A DNA stretch of 64,000 bases from Ovis canadensis (GCF_042477335.2 NC_091247.1:227378001-227442000), one strand, 5' to 3'. Positions 31,160-43,502 are shown, numbered from the stretch's first letter. Program-made: numbers and translations. The notes: a model not told the origin generated them from the letters alone.

Positions 31160-33069
31160 CAGATGGGGCACACATGTGGTTGGTTATTAGATGCTGCTTG
31201 GGGTTTGCTGGCTTTGAGGTCCTGGAAACCAGTCCGGGCCCAGAGCGCGCCTCTGTGGGCAGCTCATCCTATCTTCGCATTCCTCTCTGCCCCCGGTCAG
31301 CTCTTTGTCTCTGGAGCTCAGCTTCCTCATCTGCAAATGGGCTGATGTAGACAGTTAACTTAAGGGCCATGCACACCTGGGTCCCTTCACAGCTTTCTCT
31401 GAGGAGCTCCCCAGAGGTGACACGGAGGAGGGGCACCGAATCCTCCTGGGGGGCGGGCGGGCCCTGCCAGTCTCTGGTCTCCGCTCAGTTGACTCAATGC
31501 TGTCTTCTGAGCCAGGCAGCAAGACTGATTCCCTTTCTGGGGTCTCCAAAACAAGCTGGCCCTACTTCCCATCACTGCAGGAAGAGGTTGGTCAGGGGAC
31601 TTCCCTGGCAGCGCAGTGGTTAAGACTCCCTGCTTCCAATGCAGCGGGTAGGGGTTCGATGCCTAGGCAAGGAACTAAGATCCCGCATGCCACGGGGTGG
31701 CCAAAAAGGAGAAGAGTTTTGTCATAGCAGGTTTGGTTAAAGCAGGAAGCTACCTGACACCGTGAGAAAGCGCCCCCGCGCTGACAGGGTGCTCTCAGGA
31801 CAGCGGACCGTCCTCCAGGGCCACGGATGCTAGATGTGTCCAGAGGCACCGGAGGGGTCCATAGCTGACAAGGCAGGAGGCTCCCGTGGAAAAGGGGTAA
31901 ACCATCTTTGGGGAGCTGGGGATTGGGGCGGTGAGCTTGGATTCAAGGGCAGAGGTCAAGCATTTGCCAGCTTCTGCTGCTGCTGCTAAGTCGCTTCAGT
32001 ATATCACTTCGCTATGGGTTGCCATTGCCTTCTCCGTGCGAGCTTCTAGCCAGTTCTAATTAATCAGCAGAACAATCCAAGCTGCGGAGCAGGGGGGTGG
32101 TAGGGGTGGTGGGCAGGAGAGGCTGGGCTTGGCGCCTGGGTTCTGGGCTGGACTCAGACTTCCCAGAAACGTTTAATGATACATACCCACAGAAGTGACT
32201 TTTCTGGCTCCGTCTCAGATTCTGAAGGAGCCCCTCCTCCCATGACTGAGAGGCCAGGGCTCCCGTGCTGAGTTTTCCACCTCTGCACAGATGTGGCTTC
32301 CCCTCCCTCCCACCTCAGGCGTGGTTCATCAGTGAGCCAACCACGCTAGCCAGGCTGTGTGACTGGGGGCACGGATATACCCTCTCTGCGCTTCTCTGAC
32401 TGCCTTTGTGCATAGAAAGCCAGGCTGCTTCGGAAGGTTGCTGCAAAATAGGTGATTTATTCTGAAATATGATAAATCCCAAGGGAATGTCATTCAATTA
32501 AATCCACCCAAACCCTGAGCCCCAAGCTTAGGAAAGCTTGGAGTCACCCATCTGGTCAGAATAGGAATGCACAGAGGAGTTGTCAGAGGTGAGACCCTGG
32601 ACAGAGCATGGTCTGACCTTGGACACACAGGTCAGGCTATGCTGTAAGAACCAGAGGTGGGATGCCCCTCCCCACCCAACCAGGGCAGGCATAGCCAGGA
32701 GGGCTTCTTGGAGGAGGCAGTGCTTTTCTCAATTTCCTCCTGTCTCTAACCCAGAGCTCCCGAGGTCAGAGGTCATGTTCCATGCCCTGTCCCCGATAGA
32801 CAGGTGCTCATTAAAGAGTAAAAAATTCCTGGAATGCCATATATATTTCTTGTTTCTCCATTTTTAACTGAATAATTCTAAATTTGGCAAGCAGTGGTGC
32901 ATATAGTCTGCTTGACAAGAGAGAAGGGGCTGAGCTGCTCTTTGGCAAGGCTCAGTCCGGTCCCCTGCAAGTTTCTTGGGAGTGCTTCCTTCAGTCTCCT
33001 TCCAGCCCCTCCCCAGAGCCCGTGATACCACCACCGCGTCCTGTCCCTTCTTGCCACTCCCCCACCAAC
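31160..33069. other. Intergenic, mostly single-copy, with small SINE pieces
   Basis: A CHR SINE lies at 31597-31712 (+) and a Bov-tA scrap at 31972-32030 (-, TGCTGCTGCTGCTAAGTCGC). No gene is supported. Confidence 0.55.
31597..31712 (+). mobile_element. CHR-type SINE
   Basis: GGACTTCCCTGGCAGCGCAG to GGGGTGGCCAAAAAGG. Confidence 0.8.
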
Positions 33070-33630
33070 TACTTTTGCTTTCTGATGCTAAAGATTCTAT
33101 AGCACATTCTATGATTTCATATAAATGGAACCACATACAAAGGTCTCTCTTTGTCTGGCTTCGCTCCCCTCAGAATGATTGTTTTGAAGGACTTCTCTGG
33201 CGGCCCCATGGCTGAGACTCCACGTTACCTATGCAGGAGGCCTGGGTTCGATCCCTGGTCACGGAACTAGATCCCACATCCCAACTCAGAGTTAGCATGA
33301 CGCAGCTGGAAGGTCTCACATGCCACAGCTAAGAAATGGTGCGGCCAAAATAATTAAATAAACACCCAAACATCATTTTGAGATGCACCGTACTGCAGCT
33401 TGTGCTAGCATTTGGCTCCTGTTAACTGCTGAGCAGGACTCCGCCGTGTGAATTGTCCACAGTTTGCGGATCCATCCTTCCCCTGTTGATGTGCCATCTG
33501 GTTGTCCCAGTTTGGGACTGTTATGACTAAAGCTGTGATGAAGATTCGTGTACAAGTTCCTGCATGGACCCTTGTTTCACTTCTCCTGGGTAAATCCCTA
33601 GGGGTGGAACCATGAAAAGCCTTTTTACTT
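33070..33630 (-). mobile_element. Old L1 3' region, split by a CHR SINE
   Basis: Reverse L1M-type blocks: ATAAATGGAACCACATAC before, AAGCTGTGATGAAGATTCG after. A sense CHR copy fills 33185-33365. Confidence 0.65.
33185..33365 (+). mobile_element. CHR-type SINE
   Basis: GGACTTCTCTGGCGGCCCC to GTGCGGCCAAAATAATT. Confidence 0.8.
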
Positions 33631-33919
33631 TGAAACCATTAGAGATTCACAGGAAGTTGCCCCAAAGCCACGGAAATACAGGGAATAGCTGTGGACCCTT
33701 CTCCCAGTTATCCCCAGTGTGAATATCTTGTATAACAATAGCATCATTATATCAAAACCAGGAAGTTGATATTGGGAAAATCCACAGAGTGTATTCATAG
33801 TCGCCCAGTTTTACAAGCACGTATGTGTCTGTGTGTGCTCTGTGCGATGTTATCCCCTGTGTAGATCTGTGTCACTCCTACCACAAGCCGTATAGAGAAC
33901 TGTTAATATTGTAAATCAG

Positions 33920-34108
33920 AAAGAAAGCCAAAGTTGCGCAGTCGTGTCTGACTCTTTGCGACCCACTGGACTGTACAGTCCATGGAATTCTCCAGGCCAG
34001 AATACCTTTCCTTTCTCTAGAGGATCTTCCCAACCCAGGGATCAAACCCAGGTCTCCTGCATTGCAGGCGGATTATTCACCAACTGGGCTATGAGGGAAG
34101 CCCCTATT
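33920..34108 (-). mobile_element. Bov-tA SINE
   Basis: GCGCAGTCGTGTCTGACTC to GGGCTATGAGGGAAGCCCC. Confidence 0.85.
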
Positions 34109-34127
34109 AGGGGGAAAAAAAAAGATA

Positions 34128-34405
34128 CAGAACTTCCCTGGCGGTCCAGAGGTTAAGAATCCACCTGTCAGTGCAGGGTTCAATCCCTGGTCTAGGAAGA
34201 TCCCACCTGCCTCTGGGCAACTAAACTCAGGGGCCATGACTGCTGAGCCCTCGCGCCCGGGAGCTCATGCTCTGCAAGTGCGAAGCCTGAGCACGGCAAC
34301 GAGAGAGTAGCCCCTGCTTGCCAGCAAGGCAGAAAGCCTGCATGCAGCAGTGAAGACCCAGCACAGCCGAGAAGCAAATGCAGAGTAAATAAAACGTTTA
34401 AAAAA
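34128..34405 (+). mobile_element. CHR-type SINE, long form
   Basis: GAACTTCCCTGGCGGTCCAG, a body with AACTAAACTCAGGGGCC, and an A-rich tail. Confidence 0.75.
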
Positions 34406-34529
34406 GAGAAGAAAGAAGATAAAGAACGCTCCATCACCACAAGGCTTCTTCCTGCTACCCCATTTATAACCTCCCCCCAAACCTCTGGTAATCTCTGATC
34501 TACTCTCTCCAACTCCACAAGTGTGTCTT

Positions 34530-35145
34530 TTAAGAAATACTGTGTAAGTGGAATCATAGTGCATATACCCTTTTGGAAAACAATTTTTTTTCTCTTTTGC
34601 AGCAGCATAATTCACTTGAGGTCTGTCCAGGTTGTTGTAGGTGTAAACAGCGCATTCCTCTCCAGGTTGCAACAATGTCCAGGTGTAAACAGCACATTCC
34701 TTGCTATTGCTGAATCCTGTCCCGTGATGTAAACAGATCAGAGTTTGTGCTTCTGTTCTCCCACTTGAAGCACCGCTTGTTTGTTTCCAGTTTTTACCTG
34801 TTGTGAATACAGTTGCTCTGAACATTTATGTCAGGCTCTTGCTTGAACATAATGTTAATTTTTCTGGGATGAAGACCTAAGTGCTGCTGCTGGATTGCGC
34901 GGGAAGTGCATGTTTACTTTGGAAAGAAATCGCCAAACCATCTTCCAGAGGAGCCGGAAACCATTTTACGGTCCCACCAGCAGTGTACCGGTGACCAGTG
35001 TCTGCACATCCTCACCAGCGCTTGGTGTTAATATATATTTTTTAATTTTAGCCACTCTGATAGGTGCGCAGTGGCTGTACACCTTCACATTCCCACCCCC
35101 TGGTGTGAGAGTTCCTTGGCAGCACTTGGTATGGTCCGGCTTTTA
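34530..35145 (-). mobile_element. Old L1 3' region
   Basis: Reverse L1 blocks: GTAAGTGGAATCATAGTGC, GTTGTGAATACAGTTGCTC and CACATCCTCACCAGCGC. Confidence 0.65.
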
Positions 35146-35149
35146 AATG

Positions 35150-36303
35150 TTGGCTGTTCTGTACAAACAGCTCATGGAACTCAACATCAAAAAAACAGAC
35201 AACCCAATTAAACAATGGGCAGAGAATCTAAATCAATGTCGCTCCAAAGACATTCAGTTGGCCAAGAGGCAAAAGAAAAGAAGCTCAACATCATTAACTA
35301 TTGAAAGTGAAAGTGCTAGCTGCTTTTTGCAACTCCATGGACCGTAGCCTGCCAGGATCCTCCGTCCAAGGAATTCTTCAGGCAGGAATACTGGAATGGG
35401 TAGCCATTCCCTTCTTTAGGGGATCTTCCTGACTCAGGGATTGAACCCAAGCCTCCTGCTCTGAAGGCAGATTCTTTACTGTCTGTAATTATTAGAGAAA
35501 TGCAAATCAAAACTACAAAGTGGTATTATCTCACACCAGTCAGAATGGCCAGCATCAAAAAATCTACAAACAATAAAAGCAGGAGAAGGTGCGGAGAAAA
35601 GGGAACACTCATGTACTCTTGGTGGGAATGTAAATTGATACTGTGGTCAATTTAAAATTCAATTGACCACTGTGAAGAGTACGGAAGTTCCTTAAAAACT
35701 AAAGGCAGAGCTATCGTATGAGCCAGCAATCCCACTACTGGGCTTGTATCTTGAGAAAATCGTAATTCAAAATGACATGTGCACCCCTATATTTGCACTA
35801 GCAGCGTTTACGAGGGACAGGACACGGACACAGCCTAAATGTCCACCAGCAGAGGAATGCGTAAGGGAGCTGTGGGGCACACACACAGAGGAACAGCACT
35901 CAGCCAGAAGAGGACGGAAACGGGGTCATTTGCAGACACGTGGGTAAACCTTGGGATTGTCACACCAAGAGAAGTAAATTAGAAAGAGAATACTGTATAT
36001 TAACGCATGTATGGGGCATCTAGAAAAATGGTACAGGCGTAGGGAACAGAGGTGTGGACCCAGAGGGCGAAGGGGAGGGTGAGACAAAGCTTAGGACTGA
36101 CAGACACACACTCCCGTGTGTGAAATAGACAGCTAGTGGGAAGCCGGTGTATACCACAGGAAGCTCAACTAGGCGCTCCGTGATGACCTGAGGGGGATGG
36201 GATAAGGGAGAGAGGCCCAAGAGGGACGGGATGTGTGCGTACATGTGGCCGTTCCCTCGACTGTACAGCAGACACTAGAGCAACATCGTGAAGCAATCTT
36301 ACT
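35150..36303 (+). mobile_element. L1 ORF2 end and 3' UTR, split by a SINE
   Basis: Sense L1: GACAACCCAATTAAACAATG, AGAAATGCAAATCAAAACTAC, CAGCAATCCCACTACTGGGC, ending CATCGTGAAGCAATCTTAC. A reverse Bov-tA sits at 35308-35490 between TAACTATT and TAATTATT. The frame is decayed. Confidence 0.8.
35308..35490 (-). mobile_element. Bov-tA SINE nested in L1
   Basis: AAAGTGCTAGCTGCTTTTTG to GAAGGCAGATTCTTTACTGTC, with L1 on both sides. Confidence 0.8.
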
Positions 36304-36312
36304 CCTCCCCGA

Positions 36313-37530
36313 AGATACTGGCTCTTTCATGCTGTTCAGGGGGTTCTCAAGGCAAGAATGCTGGAGTGGTTTGCCATCCCCTTCTCCAGCAGACCACGTT
36401 TTGTCAGAACCCTCAACCATGACCCGTCCATCTTGGGTGGCCCTACACGGCATGGCTCATAGTTTCATTGAGTTAGACAAGGGGAAAGGAGTACGTCAAG
36501 GCTGTATATTGTCACCCTGCTTATTTAACTTATACGCAGAGTACATCATGAGAAACGCTGGGCTGGAGGAAGCACAAGCTGGAATCAAGACTGCTGGGAG
36601 AAATATCAATAACCTCAGATATGCAGATGACACCACCCTTCTGGCAGAAAGTGAAGAGGAACTAAACAGGTTCTTGAAGAAAGTGAAAGAGGAGAGTGAA
36701 AAAGTTGGCTTAAAACTCAACATTCAGAAAACGAAGATCATGGCATCCGGTCCCATCACTTCATGGGAAGTAGATGGGGAAACAGTGGAAACAGTGTCAG
36801 ACTTTATTTTTCTGGGCTCCAAAATCACTGCAGGTGGTGATTGCAGCCATGAAATTAAAAGATGCTTACTCCTTGGAAGGAAAGCTATGACCAACCTAGA
36901 TAGCATATTAAAAAGCAGAGACACTACTTTGCCAACAAAGGTCCATCTAGTCAAGGCTATGGTTTTTCTAGTGGTCATGTGTGGATGTGAGAGTTGGACT
37001 GTGAAGAAAGCTGAGCACCGAAGAATTGATGCTTTTGAACTGTGCTGTTGGAGACTCTTAGGAGATCAGTCCTGGGTGTTCTTCGGAAGGACTGATGCTA
37101 AAGCTGAAATTCCAATGCTTTGGCCACCTCATGCGAAGAGTTGACTCATTGGAAAAGACCCTGATGCTGTGAGGGATTAGGGGCAGGAGGAGAAGGGGAC
37201 AACAGAGGATGAGATGGCTGGATGGCATCACCAACTCGAAGGACATGAGTTTGAGTGAACTCTGGGAGTTGGTGATGGACAGGGAGGCCTGGCGTGCTGC
37301 GATTCATGGGGTCACAAAGAGCCGGACATGACTGAGCGACTGAACTGAACTGAACTGAACTGAACTGTGGTCCATGTGATTAGATTGGTTAGTTTTCTCT
37401 GACGGTGATTTTCAGTCTGTCTGCCTTCTGATGGAGAAGGATACGAGGCTTATGGAAGCTTCCTGGTAGGCGAGACTGACTGACAGGGAAACTGGGTCTT
37501 GTTCTGATGGGCGGGGCCATGCTCAGTAAA
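36313..37530 (-). mobile_element. BovB 5'-region piece, split by a sense BovB 3' piece
   Basis: 36313-36478 (GTTCTCAAGGCAAGAATGC to CATTGAGTTAGACAAGG) and 37369-37530 (GTGGTCCATGTGATTAG to GCTCAGTAAATC) read as one stretch of BovB 5' sequence on the - strand. Between them sits a sense BovB 3' piece. The RT-side half of the host copy is absent. Confidence 0.65.
36479..37368 (+). mobile_element. BovB LINE, RT domain to 3' tail
   Basis: Starts GGAAAGGAGTACGTCAAGG and ends in repeated GAACT units. It encodes RT motif C as YADDT ([17 protein letters not shown]) and the C-terminal [14 protein letters not shown]. One open frame spans about 36233-37144, its first part being unrelated flank. A deletion after CCWRLL shifts the frame relative to other copies. 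Confidence 0.9.
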
Positions 37531-37540
37531 TCGTCTGAGC

Positions 37541-37915
37541 ATTCTGGTGGCCTGTGGTGGTTTTGATTTGCATTTCCCAGTGATAACACTGAGCATCCTT
37601 ACCAGGCTCCTCTGTCCATGGGATTTTCCAGGCAATAGTACTGGAATGGATTGCCATTTTCTTCTCCAGGGGATCTTCTCGACCTAGGGTTCGAACCCGG
37701 GTCTCCTGCATTGTAGACAGATGCTTTACCATCTGAGCCACCAGGGAAGTCCAACACTGAGCATCCTTACAGGTCATTATTTGCTGTTCACATATTTTCT
37801 TTGATGAAACCTGTTCAGATCTTTTGCTCAGTTTTAAAAAACTGGGTTGTTCATCTTATGATTGAGTCACGAGTTCTTAGCATATTCTTGATGGGGTCCT
37901 TAGCTGGATATGTGT
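37541..37915 (-). mobile_element. Old L1 fragment split by a Bov-tA
   Basis: Reverse L1 (TTTTGATTTGCATTTCCCAG; AACTGGGTTGTTCATCTTATG) on both sides of the SINE at 37603-37752. Confidence 0.75.
37603..37752 (-). mobile_element. Bov-tA SINE with perfect 18-base target duplication
   Basis: The bases AACACTGAGCATCCTTAC occur at 37585-37602 and again at 37753-37770, directly at both edges. Confidence 0.95.
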
Positions 37916-38335
37916 TTTTCCAGTGGTCATGTATGGATGTGAGAGTTGGACTGTGAAGAAAGCTGAGTGCCGAAGAATTGATGCTTTTGAACTGTGGTGT
38001 TGGAGAAGACTCTTGAGAGTCCCTTGGACTGCAGGGAGATCCAACCAGTCCATTCTAAAGCAGATCAGTCCTGGGTGTTCTTTGGAAGGACTGATGCTAA
38101 AGCTGAAACTCCAATACTTTGGCTACCTCATGGGAAGAGTTGACTCATTGGAAAAGACGCTGATGCTGGGAGGGATTGGGGGCAGGAGGAGAAGGGGACG
38201 ACAGAGGATGAGATGGTTGGATGGCATCATCGACTCGATGGACATGAGTTTGAGTGAACTCTGGGAGTTGGTGATGGACAGGGAGGCCTGGTGGGCTACA
38301 GCCCATGGGTGGCAAAGAGTCTGACAAGACTTAGC
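37912..38335 (+). mobile_element. BovB 3' fragment
   Basis: TTCCAGTGGTCATGTATGG to the end near ACTTAGCAACTAAACAAC; a frame of about 133 codons is open. Confidence 0.9.
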
Positions 38336-38339
38336 AACT

Positions 38340-38847
38340 AAACAACAACAAACAATGCATGTCTGTGTCTCTGGACCACACCCTGCATAGGTAACACACA
38401 GCGCACACCCTCAGCCTGGGGGCACATTGCCTTATGACACATGCTTGCTGTAGACATTCTAATGGAAAAGAGGCCAACAGTTGGACATGACTTAGCCACT
38501 GAACAACCATGAGCCTTTTGAATCCTCCCCACACCTCCCCCTACATTAGCTTCCCGTAGAAGCTCCAGGTGCTGGACCTGTGTCTGGGTAGACTAGCAGG
38601 TAGGACTGCGATGCTAGCCCTGGGCAGCAGGCGGGGTATGTGTGTCTGGCTGGATGGCTTTGCTGGCAGGAGAAGGGAGGAGGGGAGCTTGGCAGAAACA
38701 CCTTCGAAAAGTCTCCCTGGCCTCCCTTCTCTGCTGTTCCATCCTCCCCCACTGTACCCCAGCTCCAGCTCAGGCCACATCCACACAGGCCTGGAAAATC
38801 TGCAACAGGCTGCTCCCCACTCAGCAGTCAAGGACCTTGCTTCCTCA
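38340..38847. other. Intergenic, no gene seen
   Basis: About 500 bases between BovB copies; short frames only. Confidence 0.5.
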
Positions 38848-40345
38848 GTTCGGTTCAGTTCAGTTCCTCAGTCGTGTCCAACTCTTTGCGACCCCATGAA
38901 TTGCAGCACGCCAGGCCCTCCTGTCCATCACCAACTCCTGGAGTTCACTCAAACTCATGTCCATTGAGTCAGTGATGTCATCCAACCATCTCATCCTCTG
39001 TCATCCCCTTCTCCTCCTGCCCTCAATCCCTCCCAGCATCAGCGTCTTTTCCAATGAGTCAACTCTTCGCATGAGGTGGCCAAAGTATTGGAGTTTCAGC
39101 TTTAGCATCCGTCCTTCCAAAGAACACCCAGGGTTGATCTCCTTCAGAATGGATTGGTTGGATCTCCTTGCAGTCCAAGGGACTCTCAAGAGTCTTCTCC
39201 AACACCACAGTTCAAAAGCATCAATTCTTCGGCGCTCAGCCTTCTTCACAGTCCAACTCTCACGCCATACATGACAACTGGAAAAACCATAGCTTTGACT
39301 AGATGGTCCTTTGCTGGCAAAGTAATGTCTCTGCTTTTTAATATGCTATCTAGGTTGGTCATAACTTTTCTTCCAAGGAGTAAGCATCTTTTAATTCCAT
39401 GGCTGCAGTCACCATTTGCAGTGATTTGGAGCCCAAAAAATAAGGTCTGACACTGTTTCTGCTATTTTCCCATCTATTTGCCATGAAGTAGCAATGGATG
39501 GACTGGATGCCTTGATCTTCGTTTTCTGAATGTTGAGTTTTAAGCCAACTTTTTCACTCTCCTCTTTCACTTTCATCAAGAGGCTTTTTAGTTCCTCTTC
39601 ACTTTCTGCCATAAAGGTGGTGTCATCTGCGTATCTGAGGTTATTGATATTTCTCCCGGCAATCTTGATTCCAGCTTGTGCTTCTTCCAGTCCAGCGTTT
39701 CTCATGATGTACTCTGCATTGCTAAAGCTGAAACTCCAGTACTTTGGACACCTCATGCGAAGAGTTGACTCATTGGAAAAGACTCTGATGCTGGGAGAGA
39801 TTCGGGGCAGGAGGAGAAGGGGACAACCCAGGATGAGATGGCTGGATGGCATCACAGACTCGATGGACGTGAGTCTGAGTGAACTCCAGGAGATGGTGAT
39901 GGACAGGGAGGCCTGGCGTGCTGCGATTCATGGGGTCGCAAAGAGTCGGACACAACTGAGCAACTGAACTGAACTAAACTGACTCTGCATTTAAGTTAAA
40001 CAAGCAGGGTGACAATATACAGCCTTGACGTAGTCCTTTCCCTATTTGGAACCAGTCTGTTGTTACATGTCCAGTTCTAACTGTTGCTTCCTGATTTGCA
40101 TACAGATTTCTCAAGAGGCAGGTCAGGTGGTCTGGTGTTCCTGTCTCTTGAAGAAATTTCCAGTTTGTTGTGATCCACACAGTCAAAGGCTTTGGTATAG
40201 TCAATAAAGCAGAAGTAGATGTTTATCTGGAACTCTCTTGCTTTTTCCATGACCCAGCGGATTTTGACAATTTGATCTCTGGTTCCTCTGCCTTTTCTAA
40301 AACCAGCTTGAACATCTGGAAGTTCATGATTCACAATAGTGTATA
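38848..40345 (-). mobile_element. BovB LINE, RT domain to 3' tail, carrying a nested BovB
   Basis: Antisense copy from TTCGGTTCAGTTCAGTTCC to the RT palm region (AGTTCATGATTCAC). Bases 39721-39981 interrupt it with a sense BovB 3' end. Confidence 0.9.
39721..39981 (+). mobile_element. Nested BovB 3' end with target duplication
   Basis: GCTAAAGCTGAAACTCCAG to the tail AACTGAACTAAACTG, flanked by ACTCTGCATT at 39711-39720 and 39982-39991. Confidence 0.92.
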
Positions 40346-41223
40346 CACTCACGCAAAAGCACGTGCATTCCAGACACACTGGTGTGCCACCTGGCAGCCC
40401 CTACTGTGTGCCCAGGAGAGCACCGTTAGCACACAGATGAGTGGGGTCAGTCTGGGGGCTCAGGGAGCCGCGTCGCGGTTTCACATGCACACGTGTTCGC
40501 TCCTGTGTTCAGTGCACGCTGAATGAGGAAGGCCGGGATGCGGAGTCCCGCACCCCACAGGGCCCACATCACGTGACACTGTCCTCACCCAGCGCCGCGC
40601 CGGCCCCTTGCCTCCCTCTTGCCTCCCTGTCCCGCCACTGCCTCATCTGCCCTGAGTGTGTGCAGAGCTGCCAGGCGGCAGGGCCTCCGGATGATTTTCC
40701 ACAGCTTGAGAGAAGCTTCGTGTCTCCGGGATACAGGGGAGGGGAGGAGAAGGGAAGGTTCCCAAGGATCCCTTCTGCTGGCTTTGTCCTTGTAAGGCTT
40801 CTTGTGCCTTCTTTGTGACCCCATGGACTATAGCCGGCCAGGCTCCTCTGTCCGTGAGATTCTCCAGACAAAAATATTGAAACTGGAGTGAGTTGTCATT
40901 CCCTTCCCCAGGGCATCTTCCCAACCCAGGGATCATACCCACATCTCCTGTGTCTCCCACATTGCTGGTGGACTTTTTACCTGCCAAGCCAACGGGAAGC
41001 TCCAAGCCAAGGGGAAGCCAGGAAAGGCTTCCTGGCTGAGCTTTTTGGTGGAGGGTTGAAACTTCCACCCTGTGCCTTGCCTGGAGCTGAACTGATTATT
41101 CCAGCTCCACCACCCTGTCACGCCCGGCCCAGGACCCCACTGAACCTTGGGTTGACCTCTGACACACCCAGCCCACAAGGTCCTGTTTATAAGATCCAAG
41201 CTGGGGCCTGGGACCTTAAGGGC
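40346..41223. other. Intergenic with a Bov-tA copy
   Basis: Single-copy to about 40795, then a reverse Bov-tA at 40800-41008 (GTGACCCCATGGACTATAGC), then about 200 bases without known content. Confidence 0.55.
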
Positions 41224-43502
41224 AGTTCAGTCCAGTTCAGTCATTCAGTCGTGTCCGACTCTTTGCCACCCCATGAATCGCAGCACGCCAGGCCTCCCTG
41301 TCCATCACCATCTCCCGGAGTTCACTCAGACTCACGTCCATCGAGTCCGTGATGCCATCCAGCCATCTCATCCTGGGTCGTCCCCTTCTCCTCCTGCCCC
41401 CAATCCCTCCCGGCATCAGAATCTTTTCCAATGAGTCAACTCTTCGCATGAGGTGGCCAAAGTACTGGAGTTTCAGCTTTAGCATCATTTCTTCCAAAGA
41501 AATCCCAGGGCTGATCTCCTTCAGAATGGACTGATTGGATCTCCTTGCTGTCCAAGGGACTCTCAAGAGTCTTCTCCAACACCACACTTCAAAAGCATCA
41601 ATTCTTTGGCGCTCAGCCTTCTTCACAGTCCAACTCTCACATCCATACATGACCACAGGAAAAACCATAGCCTTGCCTAGACGGACCTTTGTTGGCAAAG
41701 TAATGTCTCTGCTTTTGGATATACTATCTAGGTTGGTCATCACTTTTCTTCCAAGGAGTAAGCGTCTTTTAATTTCATGGCTGCAGTCACCATCTGCAGT
41801 GATTTTGGAGCCCCCAAAAATAAAGTCTGACACTATTTCTACTGTTTCCCCATCTATTTCCCATAAAGTGATGGGACCAGTTGCCATGATCTTTGTTTTC
41901 TGAATGTTGAGCTTTAAGCCAACTTTTTCACTCTCCTCTTTCACTTTCATTAAGAGGCTTTTTAGCTCCTCTTCACTTTCTGCCATAAGGGTGGTGTCAT
42001 CTGCATTTCTGAGGTTATTGATATTTCTCCCAGCAATCTTGATTCCAGCTTGTGTTTCTTCCAGTCCAGTGTTTCTCATGATGTACTCTGCATAGAAGTT
42101 AAATAATCAGGGTGACAATATATAGCCTTGACGTACTCCTTTTCCTATTTGGAACCAGTCTGTTGTTCCATGTCCAATTCTAACTGTTGCTTCCTGACCT
42201 GCATACAGATTTCTCAAGAGGCAGGTTAGGTGGTCTGCTATTCCCATCTCTTTCAGAATTTTCCACAGTTTACTGTGATCCACACAGTAAAAGGCTTTGA
42301 CATAGTCAATAAAGCAGAAATAGATGTTTTTCTGGAACTCTCTTACTTTTTCCATGATCCACCGGATGTTGGCAATTTGATCTCTGGTTCCTCTGCCTTT
42401 TCTAAAACCAGCCTGTACATCAGGGAGTTCATGGTTCACGTATTGCTGAAGCCTGGCTTGGAGAATTTTGAGCATTACTTTACTAGCGTGTGAGATGAGT
42501 GTAATTGTGCAGTAGTTTGAGCATTCTTTGGCATTGCCTTTCTTTGGAATTGGAATGAAAACTGACCTTTTCCAGTCCTGTGGCCACTGCTGAGTTTTCC
42601 AAACTTGCTGACGTATTGAGTGCAGCACTTTCACAGCATCATCTTTCAGGATCTGAAACAGCTCAACTGGAATTCCATCACCTCCACTAGCTTTGTTCGT
42701 AGTGATGCTTTCTAAGGCCCACTTGACTTCACATTCCAAGATGTCTGGCTCTAGATTAGTGATCACATCATCATGATTATCTGGGTCATGAAGATCCTTT
42801 TTGTACAGTTCTTCTGTGTATTCTTGCCACCTCTTCTTAATATCTTCTGCTTCTGTTAGGTCCATACCATTTCTGTCCTTTCTTGAGCCCATCTTTGCAT
42901 GAAATGTTCCCTTGGTATCTCTAATTTTCTTGAAGAGATCTCTAGTCTTTCCCATTCTGTTGTTTTCCTCTATTTCTTTGCACTGATTGCTGAGGAAGGC
43001 TTTCTTATCTCTTCTTGCTATTCTTTGGAACTCTGCATTCAGATGCTTATATCTTTCCTTTTCTCCTTTGCTTTTCGCCTCTCTTCTTTTCACAGCTATT
43101 TGTAAGGTTTCCCCAGACAGCCATTTTGCTTTTTTGCATTTCTTTTCCATGGGGATGGTCTTGATCCCTGTCTCCTGCACACTGTCACGAACTTCATTCC
43201 ATAGTTCATCAGGCACTCTGTCTATCAGATCTAGGCCCTTAAATCTATTTCTCACTTCCACTGTATAATAATAAGGGATTTGATTTAGGTTATACCGGAA
43301 TGGTCTAGCGGTTTTCCCTACTTTCTTCAATTTAAATCTGAATTTGGTAATAAGGAGTTCATGATCTGAGCCACAGTCAGATCCCAGTCTTGTTTTTGTT
43401 GACTGTATAGAGCTTCTCCATATTTGGCTGCAAAGAATATAATCAATCTGATTTCGGTGTTGACCATCTGGTGATGTCCATGTGTAGAGTCTTCTCTTGT
43501 GC
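41224..43502 (-). mobile_element. BovB LINE, 2.3 kb, long RT frame with one nonsense codon
   Basis: Antisense, 5'-truncated copy. On the - strand a frame runs from inside the endonuclease domain ([26 protein letters not shown]) through the RT to a TGA at 42107-42109, where related copies have Cys. The same frame stays open to 41237. RT motif A reads [10 protein letters not shown] (AFD changed to AFY) and motif C reads NADDT in place of YADDT. Both changes would harm or end RT activity. The frame's first part, above 43502, is flank and not BovB. Confidence 0.92.

Noticed and set aside
36233-37144. 303-codon + strand frame as a gene
   Set aside because: It fuses L1 and BovB 5'-region sequence by chance to the RT of a BovB copy.
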